From the NCBI GenBank assembly GCA_037441125.1, contig JBBIST010000001.1, positions 62,001 through 126,000 of the forward strand: a DNA stretch of 64,000 bases, written 5' to 3'. The translations under genes and the position numbers were made by a program. Under the pieces are notes generated by a model, which searched no databases, was not told the origin of the DNA, and saw nothing but the letters and a program-made list of their open reading frames with translations. Below are positions 16,233-24,756 of this stretch, one piece after another. How positions within the stretch are numbered: the stretch's first letter is position 1; each line of letters starts with the position of its first letter. The DNA comes from JALHMQ01 sp037441125. GTDB lineage: Bacteria; Pseudomonadota; Gammaproteobacteria; Burkholderiales; Burkholderiaceae_F.

Positions 16233-17268
16233 GTTGCGGCCACTCCGTATGAACCATGCGCGCTTGTGGTTCGAGCGTCAGAAACGCCGAGCCCCACGAC
16301 AGGCCGACACCGTAACCGAGTAGCATCAGTCGCAGGCTTCGACCGGCCGGTCGCTCGAGCCGGCCCTGAGTGATGGTCAATGGGACCGACGGTCCGCCGG
16401 TGTTGCCGAAGTGTTCGAGGATGATCGGCACCTTATCGGGTGCCAGTCCCACTTTTTTGACCAGGTGGTTCATGATGAATCTATTCGACTGGTGCAGGAT
16501 GAAGTAGTCGACTTCGTCCTTGTCGGTCGCCGCCGCCTGCAACGTGTCGCGGATCAACGGTGCAATCACGCGCAAAGTGAAGTTGAACACGTTCGAGCCG
16601 TTCATTGCCACGCAATGCTGCCGCGGGTCGGCATTGAAGCGGTCGCGAAAGCCGCCGGCCGGGATGATGAGATCGTCATAGCCCGCTCCGTCGGTGTGAA
16701 GGATGAAAAACCAGTCGGCCTGCTCGTCTCCGCCAGGACGCCGCTCGAGAAGCGTGGCCGAGCCGGCGTCGCCGAACAGCAGGGCAACGGAGCGGTCTGC
16801 GCGGTCGGCATAGCGGGTCGGCGTCTCGCCGTTGAGCAGCAGAACGCGCCGGTGGTTCGGCGTCGACAACAGCGCGGCTGCCAGCCACAGGCCGTAGACG
16901 TAGGCTGAGCAACCGAGGTTCAAATCGAAAGCTGCGCACGAAGTCGACAAGCCCAGGCGCTGCTGCAAGAGGCAACTGGTCGACGGCATGAAGTAGTCGG
17001 GCGTCTGGGTCGCCATGATCAGTACGTCAATCGTGCTTCGGTCGCACGCCAACTCCTCGAGCAATCTGTCGGCGGCGGCAAAGCACAGGTCCGAACTGCA
17101 TGTGCTGTTGTCGGCGACCCGACGTGTCGCGACGCCCGCCATACCGACGACTTTGCGCACTTCTTCGGGCGCAAACTCGGTGGTGTCGGTAATGTTGTCG
17201 AAGCGCCTTTCCGGCACGCAGGTTGCAATGCCCGCGATGCGCGGCCCTGGCAGCCGGGCTTGTGACAT
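16222..17268 (-). CDS. Beta-ketoacyl-ACP synthase III (FabH-like)
   Basis: This 348-residue thiolase-fold protein has the KAS III triad: Cys120 in LNLGCSAYVYGL, His259 in LHQSNRF and Asn289 in FGNTGGPSVP. KAS III starts chains by condensing an acyl-CoA with malonyl-ACP. Since the operon lacks KAS I/II (FabB/FabF), the product is probably a short chain made by one or a few condensations, or the chain is passed elsewhere (inference). The gene lies 2 bp after nadE-like. Confidence 0.88.
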   Translation of the reverse strand: MSQARLPGPRIAGIATCVPERRFDNITDTTEFAPEEVRKVVGMAGVATRRVADNSTCSSDLCFAAADRLLEELACDRSTIDVLIMATQTPDYFMPSTSCLLQQRLGLSTSCAAFDLNLGCSAYVYGLWLAAALLSTPNHRRVLLLNGETPTRYADRADRSVALLFGDAGSATLLERRPGGDEQADWFFILHTDGAGYDDLIIPAGGFRDRFNADPRQHCVAMNGSNVFNFTLRVIAPLIRDTLQAAATDKDEVDYFILHQSNRFIMNHLVKKVGLAPDKVPIILEHFGNTGGPSVPLTITQGRLERPAGRSLRLMLLGYGVGLSWGSAFLTLEPQARMVHTEWPQHGK

Positions 17269-17270
17269 GT

Positions 17271-18287
17271 TCAGTCTCCAGAGTAGCGGTTGGCCGTATC
17301 GGGTACCTCGGCGATCGATTCCAGCAGCAGCGGAGCAAGATGCTGGTAGCGGGTGGCGCTGCGTTTGGCGCGGATGTCGCGGAACACGCGTTCAACCTGT
17401 CCGCCGGTCAGGCCGGCCGCCAGAGCCACTTCCTGCGGTGAGTGCCCGTGATTCAAGCCATAAAGGCACAGATCCATTTGTGCATAGGGCAGCGGAAAGT
17501 AGAACTCCTCCTGAGTTTGGCTCAGCGAGTAGGTATCGGTCGACGGCGGGCGGCGGCGGATCTCCGGTGGTATGCCCAGGTATTCAGCCAACTGGTAGAC
17601 CTGCGACTTGTACAGATGGGCGATGGGCTTCAGATCAGCGGTGCCGTCGCCGTTCTTGACGAAAAACCCTTGGTCGTACTCGAGGCGGTTGGGAGTGCCG
17701 ATCACCGCGTAGTTCAATCGGTCCGCATGGAAATACTCCAACATCTTGCGCACTCGCTGCTTGAAGTTGGTTGCAGCGACAATTCCCAGGTATGCGGTCG
17801 CCGTCAGTCGCGTCGTAATCTGCCTTCCGTCGGGCGTCTGTACGACCAGTGAGAACACCCGATACGGCGATCCGTCGCTCAATTGCGACAGCGCGATCTT
17901 GCACCTGAAGTCCGCCCTGTAGTCGGGAATGACCTCCCGGATACTGTCATCGCGACGGCGGTAACTGCCGGCGGCATCGAGGATGGGTGTGATGTCTTCG
18001 ACTCGGTAGGTCACACCTAGCGCATCGGCCACCTTGTGCCCGAGCTCGACGCTCTCCGGCGAGCATTCGCGCTCCGGCATCAGGAGGGCGAAAACCCTAT
18101 CTTTGCCGAGTGCCCGGGCACACAACGCGGCGACCACGCTGCTGTCGACCCCTCCGGAAAGGCCGAGCACGGCGCCCCTGCGCCGCAACTGCTGCAGCAC
18201 CCGATCGCGAATCGCCGCGCAAATGCGTTCGACGGTCTCGGCAGCGTCCAGCCTGAGCACATCGGCCGAGAACCCAGAACTGCTCAT
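17271..18287 (-). CDS. NAD synthetase-like ATP-pyrophosphatase amidotransferase
   Basis: This 338-residue protein has the PP-loop SGGVDSS (residues 44-50) and the NadE features GTPNRLEYDQGFFVKNGDGTADL and YKSQVYQLAEYLG, but no CN-hydrolase glutaminase domain, so it would be the ammonia-dependent form. It overlaps the ligase stop by 4 bp and sits inside a biosynthetic operon, between an acyl ligase and a KAS III. It could be a true NAD synthetase, but its place suggests a paralogue that amidates a carboxylate via an adenylate (inference). It also differs from short NadE forms in having the RRRPPSTDTYSLSQTQEEFYFPL segment. Confidence 0.8.
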   Translation of the reverse strand: MSSSGFSADVLRLDAAETVERICAAIRDRVLQQLRRRGAVLGLSGGVDSSVVAALCARALGKDRVFALLMPERECSPESVELGHKVADALGVTYRVEDITPILDAAGSYRRRDDSIREVIPDYRADFRCKIALSQLSDGSPYRVFSLVVQTPDGRQITTRLTATAYLGIVAATNFKQRVRKMLEYFHADRLNYAVIGTPNRLEYDQGFFVKNGDGTADLKPIAHLYKSQVYQLAEYLGIPPEIRRRPPSTDTYSLSQTQEEFYFPLPYAQMDLCLYGLNHGHSPQEVALAAGLTGGQVERVFRDIRAKRSATRYQHLAPLLLESIAEVPDTANRYSGD

Positions 18288-19846
18288 CGGTTCGCGTCCT
18301 CGGCGTGAGCCAGTTGTCGCTTGTCGATCTTGCCTGTGGGAGTTTGAGGCAGTTGATCACGAAACTCCACCACCTTCGGCACCATGTGGTCCTCCAGGTG
18401 GCGGGCACAGTGCCGCAGTACCTCCTCCTCGGTCAGACGCCAGCCTACACGCGGACTGATCACTGCCTTGACCGCCTGGCCGAGAACCGGATCGGGTACG
18501 CCGATGACCGCCGCCATGCCTACGCCGGGCAGCGAATACAGAACGTTCTCGACCTCCTTCGGGCTGACCTTCTCGCCGCGGCTCTTGATGATGTCGTCGC
18601 GTCTGCCGGACCAGTACAGATAGCCTTCGTCGTCCATGCGAAACAAGTCGCCCGTGTGAAGAACCCGCTCGCCGGGAACCGGGCCGGGGCGCAGGACCTG
18701 GTCCGTTTCCTGCGGCAGCTTCCAGTAGCCGCGCATGACGTTCGCGCCTCTGACGACCAGTTCACCGACTTCGCCGGGCGGCAGCCGCCGTCCGAGTTCA
18801 TCGACGATGTAGACCTCGACGTTCGGCATCGCCTTACCCACCGATGTCGGGCGCTTGTCCAACTCATCGGGCGGCAGGTACGAAACTCGCTTGCACTCCG
18901 TCAGGCCGAACATCGAGTACAGCCTGACGTCGGGGAACGCCTGTCGCAACCTTGCGATGTGCTCGGTGGGCAGCGCCGCTCCGGTATTGGTGATGTAGCG
19001 CAGCGAAGGACACCGGTAGTCTGCGAGATCCAGTTGCAGCAAGATGGCCGATATCGTTGGCACGATCGGAAAGCCGGTGACGCGTTCGCTGACCAGACGC
19101 TGCATGACCGCATGCGGATAGGCGAATGACCTCTCCAGCACGACCGTGCCTCCGACCTTTGCCGCCATCAGCACCTGATACAGGCCGTAATCGAAGGACA
19201 GCGGCAGGACGTTCAGGATGACGTCTTCGGCGCGATTCTCGAGGTAGGTCGTGATCGAAGTCGCCGCCGCCACCATGTTCTGGTGCGTCAGCATCACGCC
19301 CTTCGGCATGCCGGTGGAACCCGACGTGTAGATCAGCGCGGCAAGATCGATGTCGATGCAGCGCTTCGCCGGTGGTACCAAGCGCCGGGGCTGTCCGATC
19401 ATCAGGCTCGCCCATGGCGTCACCCTGGTCGCGCCGAAGTCACTGGGTTTCGCGGCCGAACCGACCGCCACGACCGACGCCAGATGTACGGGCGGCGCAG
19501 GATGACTTGCCAATTCGTCGAGCTTGCGGACTCCGGTCACCAGCACACGCGACTCGGAATCGTTCAGTACGAAGATCAGTTTGTCCGCCTTCGTCGTTGG
19601 ATTGATCATTACGAACACGCCGCCGGCCTTCAGCACGGCAAACACAGAAACCACTGCTTCGACCGAGTTGTCGAGGCAGATCGCGACCCTGTCTCCGCGT
19701 GCAACGCCCAAGTCGATCAGCGCATGCGCGACCTGGTTCGATTGCTGCTCCAGGTCGCGGTAGGACAGACGCGCGGCACCACAGACGAGCGCGATCTTGT
19801 CCGGGTGCTCGGCAAAGCTGTGCTCAAGAAACGCTTCGAGCTGCAC
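18284..19846 (-). CDS. AMP-dependent acyl-CoA/ACP ligase
   Basis: This 520-residue class I adenylate-forming enzyme has the P-loop YTSGSTGMPKG (residues 173-183), the A5-like YSMFGLTE, the A7-like hinge region GEVGELVVRG...YWSGRRDDIIKSRGEKVSPKE, and the C-terminal lysine motif PTGKIDKRQL. It activates a carboxylic acid and loads it onto CoA or, given the ACP gene 11 bp upstream, onto that ACP. It is probably the entry enzyme of the operon. Confidence 0.87.
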   Translation of the reverse strand: MQLEAFLEHSFAEHPDKIALVCGAARLSYRDLEQQSNQVAHALIDLGVARGDRVAICLDNSVEAVVSVFAVLKAGGVFVMINPTTKADKLIFVLNDSESRVLVTGVRKLDELASHPAPPVHLASVVAVGSAAKPSDFGATRVTPWASLMIGQPRRLVPPAKRCIDIDLAALIYTSGSTGMPKGVMLTHQNMVAAATSITTYLENRAEDVILNVLPLSFDYGLYQVLMAAKVGGTVVLERSFAYPHAVMQRLVSERVTGFPIVPTISAILLQLDLADYRCPSLRYITNTGAALPTEHIARLRQAFPDVRLYSMFGLTECKRVSYLPPDELDKRPTSVGKAMPNVEVYIVDELGRRLPPGEVGELVVRGANVMRGYWKLPQETDQVLRPGPVPGERVLHTGDLFRMDDEGYLYWSGRRDDIIKSRGEKVSPKEVENVLYSLPGVGMAAVIGVPDPVLGQAVKAVISPRVGWRLTEEEVLRHCARHLEDHMVPKVVEFRDQLPQTPTGKIDKRQLAHAEDANR

Positions 19847-19857
19847 GTGTCGGCCCC

Positions 19858-20112
19858 TCAGGCGTCACCGTTCTTGCGCCGGATGTATGCAGCCACAGCG
19901 TTAATCGTGTCGAGGTTCTCGGGCAGCAGTTCGGCGTCCTTTACCTTCAATCCGAAGCTTTGCTCGAGGAACGTAACGAGTTCCAGAACTCCGGTCGAGT
20001 CAATAATGCCGAGTTCGAGAAAGGAGTCGTCGGCGGCAGGGGTGCGGCTCTCATCGCCGAACAAAAAGTTCTCGATGATGAAGCTGCGGATGATCTGCTC
20101 GATGCCCTGCAT
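19858..20112 (-). CDS. Acyl carrier protein (second)
   Basis: This 84-residue ACP starts at 20112 (MQGIEQIIRSFIIENFLFGD), with its ATG overlapping the asparagine synthetase stop by 1 bp (TGATG). The attachment serine is S39 in LELGIIDSTGVLEL, the pattern of carrier proteins used with dedicated ligases. It is quite different from the ACP at 15185, which suggests a separate role: the ligase substrate is probably tethered here. Confidence 0.85.
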   Translation of the reverse strand: MQGIEQIIRSFIIENFLFGDESRTPAADDSFLELGIIDSTGVLELVTFLEQSFGLKVKDAELLPENLDTINAVAAYIRRKNGDA

Positions 20113-22055
20113 CAAACCGCTCCCGTCGATACGCAATTGAACTGCCGTGCGAGAAGCTGCGTCGACAGGATGCCGACGAACGCCATGTTGTCCGCAGCGC
20201 CGATCAACCGGCCCCGCAGCGCCTTCTGATAGAGCATGCTCACGGCCAACGGATCGAACAAACCGGTCTGCCGCACGCTCACCGGCGACAGCGCTTCCGC
20301 GACATACTCGGCGCGGGCTTGGCCGCGCTGAACGTCGATGAAACTTGCCGCATCCGGTGCGCGATATGGTTGCTTCGGCCGCCGGCGCACAGACTCCGGC
20401 ACGAGGTGCGTGGCCGCGCGCTTCAGAATGTACTTTTCGTTGAGCACCTTCATCTTCAGAGAAGCGGGCAGTCGGCTGCCGAATTCGATCACCCGGTGAT
20501 CCAGGAACGGGAAGCGTCCTTCGACCGAGTGTGCCATCGCCACGCGATCGCCCTGTGACGACAGGATGTAGCCGGGCAGCAGCATGCTGGCCTCCAGGTA
20601 CTGCGCCCGGCCAAGCTCGCTCCACGACTTGAACGACGACGGCAGACAGGTCGCCAACTCATGATAAGAGTCGCCACGGGCCTGCTGCGCGCGCACGTCG
20701 TCCGAGAAGAAGGCCTTCGCCCTCGATGTCAATTCCCAGCGTGGCAGGTGCGAGAAGAACGGACTCGCCAGATCGTTAGTGCTGACGCGAAAGAAGCTGC
20801 CGCGGTAGGAATCCGACTGCGCTCGGAGATGTGGCAGGTATGGATAGAGGCGGCGCAGCAGCAGTGGCCGCCAGTTCGACGCCGATTGCCGGCCCCAGAA
20901 CCGGCGGATCTTCGCCTCCTTAAAGATGTCGTAGCCGCCCAAGAACTCATCGGCACCCTCGCCGGTCAGCACGACCTTGTAGGACGCCCCGCGAACCAGC
21001 GCAGACAGCAGATAAAGAGGCGCAGGCGCCGTCCTCAGCAGGGGTTGCTCGGCATGGCGCACAACGTCCGGGAAGACGCGGCAGATGTCGGCCTTGCTGC
21101 AGCGTAGCGTCTCATGCGCCGTCGACAACGATGCGGCAACCTCCTGCTGGTAGTTGCTCTCGTCGAACTCAGCGTCCTCGAATGCAACCGAGAAGGTCCG
21201 CACGCGCCCTCCGGAACAGCGCTGCGCGAGCGCGGTCACCAACGACGAGTCAAGGCCTCCGCTCAGATAGGCACCCACCGGCACGTCGGATCTAAGGCGA
21301 AGGCGTGTCGCGTCGGCCAGGAGGTGTTCCAGTCGAGCCGCCGCGTCGACTTCGCTGACCACCTCCTCTGCAGTGGCGAAGTCGTGCTGCCAGTACGGCC
21401 AAATCCGCATCCGACCGTCCTGCAGCACCAACGAGTGTGCGGGCGGCAGTTGCCGCACGTTGCTGAAGAACGTCCTCGGCGGCAGCGGGCACCAGAACGT
21501 GAAGATCTGATCAAGCGCATCGAGATCGACCGTTGCCGCGACCGCCGGGTGGCACAGAACAGCCTTCGCCTCGGATGCGAAGACAAAGGCCTTCGGCGTA
21601 TCGGCATAAAAGAACGGGCGGACACCCGCGCGGTCGCGCGATGCGAACAGCTTGCGCTGGTGGCTGTCCCAGATCGCGAAGGCCCAATCGCCGTTGAAAC
21701 GATCGACGCAGTCGTCGCCGTAGACCTCGTACATCTGCAGAACGACTTCGGTGTCCGACTGGGTCGCGAACTTGCGTCCCTGGCGCATCAACTCGGCGCG
21801 CAGTTCGAGGTAGTTGAAGATCTCGCCGTTGAACGTGATCCGGATCGAACCGTCGGCATTGGCCATCGGCTGCCTGCCGGAAGCAAGGTCAATGATGCTC
21901 AGCCGCGCATGTGCCAGTCCGACGGAACCATCGCTGTCCAGATGAACACCGGTCTCGTCCGGGCCGCGATAGCGAATCGTCGCGATCATCCGTTCGAGCT
22001 GCTCGCGCCGAACGGAATCCCCAGCAAAGCTCACGATACCCGCGATTCCGCACAC
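20112..22055 (-). CDS. Asparagine synthetase (glutamine-hydrolysing)-like amidotransferase
   Basis: This 647-residue AsnB-type enzyme has the complete N-terminal glutaminase start (MCGIAGIVSF, Cys2 nucleophile) and the synthetase PP-loop SGGLDSS near residue 263, followed by GEGADEFLGGYD. It can therefore draw ammonia from glutamine, unlike the relative at 4787. Homologues of this type in O-antigen loci (WbpS/WbmE kind) amidate uronic acids (established for those). Here it could amidate a sugar or the ACP-bound acyl product, or feed ammonia to the NadE-like enzyme (inference). Confidence 0.85.
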   Translation of the reverse strand: MCGIAGIVSFAGDSVRREQLERMIATIRYRGPDETGVHLDSDGSVGLAHARLSIIDLASGRQPMANADGSIRITFNGEIFNYLELRAELMRQGRKFATQSDTEVVLQMYEVYGDDCVDRFNGDWAFAIWDSHQRKLFASRDRAGVRPFFYADTPKAFVFASEAKAVLCHPAVAATVDLDALDQIFTFWCPLPPRTFFSNVRQLPPAHSLVLQDGRMRIWPYWQHDFATAEEVVSEVDAAARLEHLLADATRLRLRSDVPVGAYLSGGLDSSLVTALAQRCSGGRVRTFSVAFEDAEFDESNYQQEVAASLSTAHETLRCSKADICRVFPDVVRHAEQPLLRTAPAPLYLLSALVRGASYKVVLTGEGADEFLGGYDIFKEAKIRRFWGRQSASNWRPLLLRRLYPYLPHLRAQSDSYRGSFFRVSTNDLASPFFSHLPRWELTSRAKAFFSDDVRAQQARGDSYHELATCLPSSFKSWSELGRAQYLEASMLLPGYILSSQGDRVAMAHSVEGRFPFLDHRVIEFGSRLPASLKMKVLNEKYILKRAATHLVPESVRRRPKQPYRAPDAASFIDVQRGQARAEYVAEALSPVSVRQTGLFDPLAVSMLYQKALRGRLIGAADNMAFVGILSTQLLARQFNCVSTGAV

Positions 22056-22101
22056 GTTTCCGCCTCAACTGCCTGCAGGGCTCTGCCTGAACATTCGGCG
22101 C

Positions 22102-22983
22102 CTATGCAAGTCTGGCGCGAAGGACATCGCATAGTGCCTTGACCGCCGGCTCCTGCCACATCGTGTCCGAGTTCCCAGGCACATCGACGAACTCGATGCC
22201 GCCCGTGATCAGTTGGAGCCAGCGCAGGTTCGCATACTCGAAACTCCTTTGCGGCACATTTGTTGGACGGATGACGCATGCGGACCCACTGTATGGTTCT
22301 GGAGTCGAATTCATGAACGCCGCGACTGCGACATGGTAGCCATCGCTGAAGCGGTCCGGCAGGGCTGCCTCGCGAGCCCTTGCGGCGGCGTATGCGCTCT
22401 TGCCCTTTCCGTATTCGAGTCGGGCCAACACTCCTGCGATGCTGCCCTGCAGATAGCTGATCCTGCCGGCCGACTCCGGAGAGACTATCCGACCCAGGTG
22501 AAAGCGCCATCGCCGCGCCTGCTGAAACAAACGATAACCAAGCGGGTCGGGTGTCAGCATCGCCCGGGACTTCGCGGGATCAGGAGGGTCGATCATGATG
22601 AGAGATCTGACGCGACGGCCCCGGGCGGAAAGCGCGATAGCGGTCTCGCGTGCGAGCACTGCTGCGATGCAGTAGCCGACAAGTGTGACGGGTTCGTCGC
22701 GCGAACAATCGTCCACGCTTTCCCCGTAGTAGGAGGCAAGATCCCGCAAGTCCAGCGGTGGCCGGTCGCGGGGATGTGCGGGAGCGCGCAAGCAGACGAT
22801 CTGCAACTCGCGGCCCAACTCGCGAAAGGCGGCCGACTGCGGCCCGTCGGGCGTAACCCAGAAGACCCCCCTGTTCTGCCCACGCGGGTGCATCACTACG
22901 AAACGACCGCTCCGCGGGCCGGAAGTCGTTGGCCGCACGCCGTCTGGAGCGTCGACGCTGGGCGCGGATCCCGGTAGTGACAT
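22102..22983 (-). CDS. Thioesterase-family alpha/beta hydrolase with altered catalytic residues
   Basis: This 293-residue protein resembles type II/NRPS thioesterases: a core starting FVVMHPRGQNRGVFWV, a nucleophile elbow LVGYCIAAVLA, and a lid region. The elbow has Cys105 in place of serine (GYCIA rather than GxSxG), and the C-terminal VPGNSDTMW has Ser272 where thioesterases have the catalytic His (G-D/N-H-x-x-M). It may be a cysteine-based acyltransferase or a non-catalytic binder. It lies 46 bp upstream of the asparagine synthetase and is probably in the same operon. Confidence 0.7.
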   Translation of the reverse strand: MSLPGSAPSVDAPDGVRPTTSGPRSGRFVVMHPRGQNRGVFWVTPDGPQSAAFRELGRELQIVCLRAPAHPRDRPPLDLRDLASYYGESVDDCSRDEPVTLVGYCIAAVLARETAIALSARGRRVRSLIMIDPPDPAKSRAMLTPDPLGYRLFQQARRWRFHLGRIVSPESAGRISYLQGSIAGVLARLEYGKGKSAYAAARAREAALPDRFSDGYHVAVAAFMNSTPEPYSGSACVIRPTNVPQRSFEYANLRWLQLITGGIEFVDVPGNSDTMWQEPAVKALCDVLRARLA

Positions 22984-22995
22984 CGCGCTACCTGC

Positions 22996-23238
22996 TTACA
23001 CGGGAACCACGGCCGGCGTCGGACGGGAAGACGACGACAAGATAGCCTCGGCATGCGCCAGTTCCATGAAATCGGCGAGAACATTGAACGGCGTACACGG
23101 CAAACAAACGACCGACGCGATCTCGCGCACGCCACTACAGACGCGGCTATCGATCACTACCAAGTAGTTCTTTCGGACCACGTGGCCGACGTTTCCTGAG
23201 ACGACGACGTGGTGAAAAAGACATTGCGTAGTAGTCAT
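22996..23238 (-). CDS. Small hypothetical ORF (80 aa)
   Basis: The frame begins MTTTQCLFHHVVVSGNVGHVVRKNYLVV and ends 12 bp before the thioesterase-like gene, in the operon orientation. No Shine-Dalgarno is visible upstream of the ATG and no domain is recognised. It could be a small operon protein or merely the leader region. The rest of 22984-23336 holds nothing else I can support. Confidence 0.3.
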   Translation of the reverse strand: MTTTQCLFHHVVVSGNVGHVVRKNYLVVIDSRVCSGVREIASVVCLPCTPFNVLADFMELAHAEAILSSSSRPTPAVVPV

Positions 23239-23336
23239 CGGACAATGGTGTTGAAGGCACCGCGATGACCTTGCCCGCCAGGCACCAAGTCCGGCGCGGG
23301 AAAGTTATTCGCACGGACCTGAAGAATCTCAGCGCA

Positions 23337-24299
23337 TCATCCTTGAGTCCTGCGCAAAAGCTGCTCGACAGAGCGCGCTCCCGCCTTCCACAGTGGAGAG
23401 TTCAAGGGCGCGGGTTGCACGATCGCAGCTTTTGGCCGCAAATCCCGGAAACCGCGAACCGCGAAACAGTCCCGGTGCTGGTCGAGGAAGGAGACCAGCT
23501 TTCGGAATCGTTCCAGTACAAACCGGTCCACGCTGTGCTTCCGCCGGTTCAACAATTCAAAACTGTGTGAAAGGAGCACAAAGGCGAGCCGGCCGGAGTC
23601 GAGCGCCTGCCAAAGAAGCCCTTCGATTTCGGCAAACGAACAAGCGCCAAGCTGGGCAGGTCTCAGCCCCCCAGAGCCATCTGCGAACACCGTAACTGGG
23701 TACTCCGTAACTCCTTCATAGTCGACCGGCTCGACGACTATCTGGCCGGGCAACAGGCCGCTGTCCGCGCCGGATGCCGTGGCGTTGTAACTGCTGTCGA
23801 ACCGGATGCCCACTTGCCGCAACGCTGACAAAGTACGAATGTCGAAGCCGCATCCTCCGGCGCGAAACGCGCAAGGTGTCGCGCCGCCGGCGCGCTCCAG
23901 CAGTCGCCCCCCCGTGGCAATCAGAGTTCCCTGCTCCTGCTGCGTGAAGTGGCGCAGGAACTGCCGCTTTGACCTGGAGCCAGGCAGAAGTGGCTCCTTC
24001 CACTCGTCGACCCATTCCGTATGCAAATGCAGTTGGGTCTCCTGATCCCGCTCGTTCAAAAGCCCTACGATCTCGGCCAACGGCGCGCCGCCAAAGCGCC
24101 CGGAGAACAGCGGCTCGACGAAGAACACGCCGGTCATCCCGTGATCGCGCAGCATGTCCGCTTGATACGTCATGCCGAAGTCACCCCGCGCTGTTCGACC
24201 GTAGACGTACTTGCGGAACGCCTCCGGAAACTTTGCGTCCAGATCGGTCCAGCCGTCGCACCAGATCTCAACGTCAACGGTGAAGAATACGTCGAGCAT
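23337..24299 (-). CDS. Polysaccharide deacetylase (NodB-like)
   Basis: This 320-residue protein starts with the NodB-homology first motif (FFTVDVEIWCDGW) and includes LHLHTEWVDEW (the HxxxH-like metal motif), FRAGGCGFD (the R-containing motif 3) and LLSHSFEL near the end. Such enzymes remove N- or O-acetyl groups from polysaccharides; XrtA-type loci usually carry one. It leads the 24.3-12.8 kb minus-strand block. AAGGAAG precedes the start. Confidence 0.78.
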   Translation of the reverse strand: MLDVFFTVDVEIWCDGWTDLDAKFPEAFRKYVYGRTARGDFGMTYQADMLRDHGMTGVFFVEPLFSGRFGGAPLAEIVGLLNERDQETQLHLHTEWVDEWKEPLLPGSRSKRQFLRHFTQQEQGTLIATGGRLLERAGGATPCAFRAGGCGFDIRTLSALRQVGIRFDSSYNATASGADSGLLPGQIVVEPVDYEGVTEYPVTVFADGSGGLRPAQLGACSFAEIEGLLWQALDSGRLAFVLLSHSFELLNRRKHSVDRFVLERFRKLVSFLDQHRDCFAVRGFRDLRPKAAIVQPAPLNSPLWKAGARSVEQLLRRTQG

Positions 24300-24756
24300 G
24301 TTTGTGCTGTGCTTCCTTGATGGCGTCTCTTAAGTCAATCGCTCGCGCGATGAGCGATGCAGATTCGATAAATTGACGAAGGGTTGATTCGACCACTCGG
24401 GAAGATAAGGTGAGCGGCGCCGGCGGCGCAAGGCGCAGCTTGGCAGTCGAGCACGGCGCCGTGCCCACGAGCGCTGCGTAGTACTTGCCGCGCCCGTCGA
24501 TGGGCGAACTGACGCGAGGGTGCAGGCGGCGCAGCAGCCTGACGTGTACTCGGCCTCGGTGCGCAAGGCGCTTGAAGTAGGCAGCTATCAAGGGCGAAGT
24601 CTCAGCGTTACAGAGTATTGCCTGACTTTGTGACTTTCGAACAGATCAGCTTGGGTCAAGCAGGCGGCGATGTGGCGTGCCGCAGATCGCCCGCACGGAG
24701 CCGAGCATCTACTCGCGCGGAGGTGCTGCAGTTCGCGCGGCGCCGCGCGACGCGGA
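24300..24756. other. 457-bp intergenic region
   Basis: No convincing gene. The minus-strand frames here have no recognisable content and no good ribosome-binding site. The region separates two minus-strand blocks and probably holds the promoter of the deacetylase-led operon (its 24300-24420 end is AT-richer), but I could not point to a definite -35/-10 or -24/-12 element. Confidence 0.5.

Noticed and set aside
24300..24591. Minus-strand ORF of ~100 codons upstream of the deacetylase
   Set aside because: It overlaps the deacetylase start, has no ribosome-binding site and an Arg/Ala-rich random composition.
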